Assembly (NCBI GenBank): GCA_945878705.1
Contig: CAMCUE010000060.1
Coordinates: 1 to 7,126 of the forward strand
Direction: 5' to 3'
Source of the DNA: Ferrithrix thermotolerans DSM 19514
GTDB lineage: Bacteria > Actinomycetota > Acidimicrobiia > Acidimicrobiales > Ilumatobacteraceae
Length of the DNA: 7,126 nt
Part shown: positions 6,969-7,126 of the stretch, piece by piece
Layout of the letters: each line of letters starts with the position of its first letter
Position numbering within the stretch: position 1 is the first letter of the stretch
The notes under the pieces: generated by a model
Database searches by the model: none
Told to the model about the DNA's origin: nothing
Seen by the model: only the letters and a program-made list of their open reading frames with translations
Translations under genes and position numbers: made by a program

Positions 6969-6988
6969 CCATCCACACCTGTGGACAG
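6969..6988. promoter_or_regulatory. Inverted pair of DnaA-box-like sites upstream of dnaA
   Basis: CCATCCACA (6969-6977, plus strand) and the minus-strand CTGTCCACA (6988-6980) face each other. Their cores form a perfect inverted repeat, TCCACA-CC-TGTGGA (6972-6985). The minus-strand box matches the actinobacterial form TTGTCCACA at eight of nine positions. The pair sits about 20 bases upstream of the possible dnaA -35, a place suited to DnaA autoregulation. Confidence 0.6.
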
Positions 6989-7026
6989 TTTTCAAAAATC
7001 TCAATCGGGAGTGAAAAGTTAGCAGG

Positions 7027-7035
7027 TTTTCCACA
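7027..7035 (+). promoter_or_regulatory. DnaA-box-like site TTTTCCACA
   Basis: TTTTCCACA matches TTATCCACA at eight of nine bases. It is about 40 bases further upstream of dnaA than the inverted pair, in the plus orientation. Confidence 0.55.
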
Positions 7036-7126
7036 GACTAAAAAAACCAAGGAATCTAGTTATGGTGTTGCCCTCTCGTATTTTTGCCCCTAACCTTACG
7101 AAGATAACTTTTTCTTGACGTCAGGA

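Larger units (their letters stand above)
6896..7126. other. dnaA upstream region, possible second origin segment
   Basis: This 231-base region to the right edge contains no credible gene. It holds the possible dnaA promoter, an inverted pair of DnaA-box-like sites (6969-6988) and another site at 7027-7035. Bipartite origins flanking dnaA are known in Bacillus, so these boxes may serve initiation, dnaA autoregulation or both. In many bacteria rpmH lies next, in divergent orientation, but it is not in the window. Confidence 0.5.

Noticed and set aside
7068..7096. TTGCCC with TAACCT 17 bases on as a plus-strand promoter
   Set aside because: TAACCT fits the loose TANNNT pattern, but each hexamer has only three or four consensus matches and no gene start is in view on the plus strand.
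1..7126. Mobile elements, CRISPR arrays, tRNA/rRNA genes or a novel defence-like system
   Set aside because: The whole window is accounted for by six conserved replication genes and two short regulatory gaps. No transposase, integrase, spaced repeats or RNA-gene signature was seen.

Overview
The window is the chromosomal replication-initiation locus of a bacterium. Every gene lies on the minus strand. Read in the direction of transcription (right to left), the order is dnaA, an origin-like gap, dnaN, recF, dciA (DUF721), gyrB and the first 178 codons of gyrA, which runs off the left edge. This order, with a DUF721/DciA gene between recF and gyrB, is characteristic of Actinobacteria. Base composition is clearly lower in G+C than in most actinobacteria (by eye, low to mid 40s percent). 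GyrB segments such as the first ATPase motifs and the QRLKGLGEM motif remind me of Acidimicrobiia, so a low-GC, possibly aquatic Acidimicrobiia-like organism is my best guess. That is from memory of the families, not a search.

Layout from left to right: gyrA 5' part (1-536), gyrB (566-2548), dciA (2595-2963), recF (2960-4045), dnaN (4096-5193), a 265-base non-coding gap rich in DnaA-box-like sites with an AT-rich stretch (5194-5458, candidate oriC), dnaA (5459-6895), and a 231-base upstream region (6896-7126) with more DnaA-box-like sites and a possible dnaA promoter. From dnaN to gyrA the gaps are 50, -4, 46 and 29 bases with no convincing terminator, so these five genes are probably co-transcribed.

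Functionally, DnaA binds and melts the origin, DciA helps load the replicative helicase, and DnaN is the sliding clamp. RecF directs recombinational repair at gapped forks, and GyrA2GyrB2 relieves the positive supercoils made by replication. Both gyrase subunits carry lysine-rich N-terminal tails, and GyrA has Gly where E. coli has Ser83. I see no mobile element, CRISPR array, RNA gene or new multi-gene system. The gene content is ordinary core chromosome, and the points of interest are fine-scale: origin architecture, start-site layout and protein tails.
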